A stretch of DNA of 24,675 nucleotides from Enterovibrio sp051650965. GTDB lineage: Bacteria; Pseudomonadota; Gammaproteobacteria; Enterobacterales; Vibrionaceae. Below the pieces are notes generated by a model. It had not been told where the DNA came from. It did no database searches and saw only the letters and a program-made list of their open reading frames with translations. Location: positions 1 to 24,675 of the forward strand of contig JBOFRL010000020.1 of the NCBI GenBank assembly GCA_051650965.1, read 5' to 3'. Made by a program: the position numbers and the translations under genes. Positions 24,158 to 24,675 of this stretch are shown here, piece by piece. How positions within the stretch are numbered: the first letter of the stretch is position 1; the number at the start of each line of letters is the position of its first letter.

Positions 24158-24675
24158 ATGAGCCAAACTTTTTTGCAACACTTTGCTTACATTTCTGATC
24201 CGCGTATCGAACGCTGCAAAAAGCACAATTTGCTCGATATTTTATTTCTGGCAATAAGCGCGGTGATGTCCGGCAGCGAAGGCTGGGAGGACATCGAGGA
24301 TTTCGGCCACATCAAGCTCGATTGGCTGCGCCAATATCGCCCTTTTGAGGCGGGGATCCCGCGCCACGACACCATTGCGCGGGTGATTTGCCGCTTAAAG
24401 CCCGCTGAAATTGAAAAGGCTTTTCAATCGTGGATTTCCTCGTTAATTGCAGAAACCGGCTGCGATGTGATTGCGATTGACGGCAAAACCGCGCGCCGCT
24501 CGTTTTCCACCAAGGACAGGAAAAATGCGCTGCATACGGTCAGCGCGTGGAGCTGCCAGCACAAATTGGTGCTTGGGCAAGTGGCCGTCGACAGTAAAAG
24601 CAATGAAATCAAGGCGATCCCAGAGCTACTGACTTTGCTGGATATAAAAAATAGCATCATCACGCTGGACGCGAT
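24158..24675 (+). mobile_element. ISAs1-family transposase, N-terminal 172 aa (cut by the window edge)
   Basis: A DDE transposase of the ISAs1 / H-repeat type. The N-terminal segment reads FAYISDPRIERCKKHNLLDILFLAISAVMSGSEGWEDIEDFG; PFEAGIPRHDTIARVI follows (residues 62-77). The first catalytic Asp is D108 in VIAIDGKTARRS, and a second probable one is D171 in IITLDA at the edge. Start ATG 24158 is assumed from the family's usual beginning; no good ribosome site is visible. The left end of the element must lie between the rlmC promoter and the ATG. A 12-bp palindrome CGTCAATTGACG (24125-24136) is there, but I could not fix the terminal repeat. Confidence 0.9.

Noticed and set aside
1..24675. 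CRISPR arrays, tRNA or rRNA genes
   Set aside because: No regularly spaced repeats, cloverleaf-like or rRNA sequences were seen by eye on either strand.

Overview
The window looks like the chromosome of a gammaproteobacterium. The evidence is gene order and protein similarity recognised by eye: pilT divergent from yggS-proC-yggT-yggU, then rdgB-hemW, mutY-yggX-mltC, recJ/prfB/lysS, metK/tkt, holD-rimI and ubiT. A VpsR-like regulator and a DUF4250 protein point towards the Vibrionales/Aeromonadales/Alteromonadales neighbourhood, but I cannot name a genus. Almost everything is housekeeping. The less ordinary parts are 1-2180, the gene at 13309-14190, and the right edge.

Layout. 1-460: a cut-off minus-strand start and a minus-strand DUF4250 gene with its terminator. 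722-1479: two small plus-strand genes of unknown function that look like diverged copies of each other. 1625-2179: a RimJ/RimL-like acetyltransferase. 2363-3406 (minus): pilT. 3429-7726 (plus): yggS, proC, yggT, yggU, rdgB and hemW, tightly packed. 7783-10454 (plus): mutY, yggX and mltC. 10518-16083 (minus): recJ, an unrecognised probable cysteine-hydrolase gene, prfB with its programmed +1 frameshift, and lysS. 16462-17796 (plus): a VpsR-type regulator without the sigma-54 contact loop. 17894-19045 (minus): metK. 19351-21348 (plus): tkt. 21423-24045 (minus): rlmC, ubiT, holD and rimI. 24158 to the right edge (plus): an ISAs1-family transposase cut off by the window.

How the genes relate. The shared themes are growth and information processing: translation (lysS, prfB, rimI, rlmC), repair and replication (mutY, recJ, holD, rdgB), PLP/proline/heme/one-carbon/pentose metabolism (yggS, proC, hemW, metK, tkt), envelope and surface (pilT, yggT, mltC, and possibly the VpsR-like regulator), and respiration under low oxygen (ubiT).

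Most notable observations. (1) rlmC carries an in-frame amber codon at position 15 of an otherwise gap-free N-terminus that holds three of the four iron-sulfur cysteines. (2) A host-interaction-like C/H/D protein gene sits in the usually contiguous recJ-prfB-lysS cluster. (3) There is a pair of related small proteins near the left end. (4) The VpsR-like protein lacks GAFTGA. No CRISPR array, tRNA or rRNA was seen. I did not find a convincing complete new multi-gene system.
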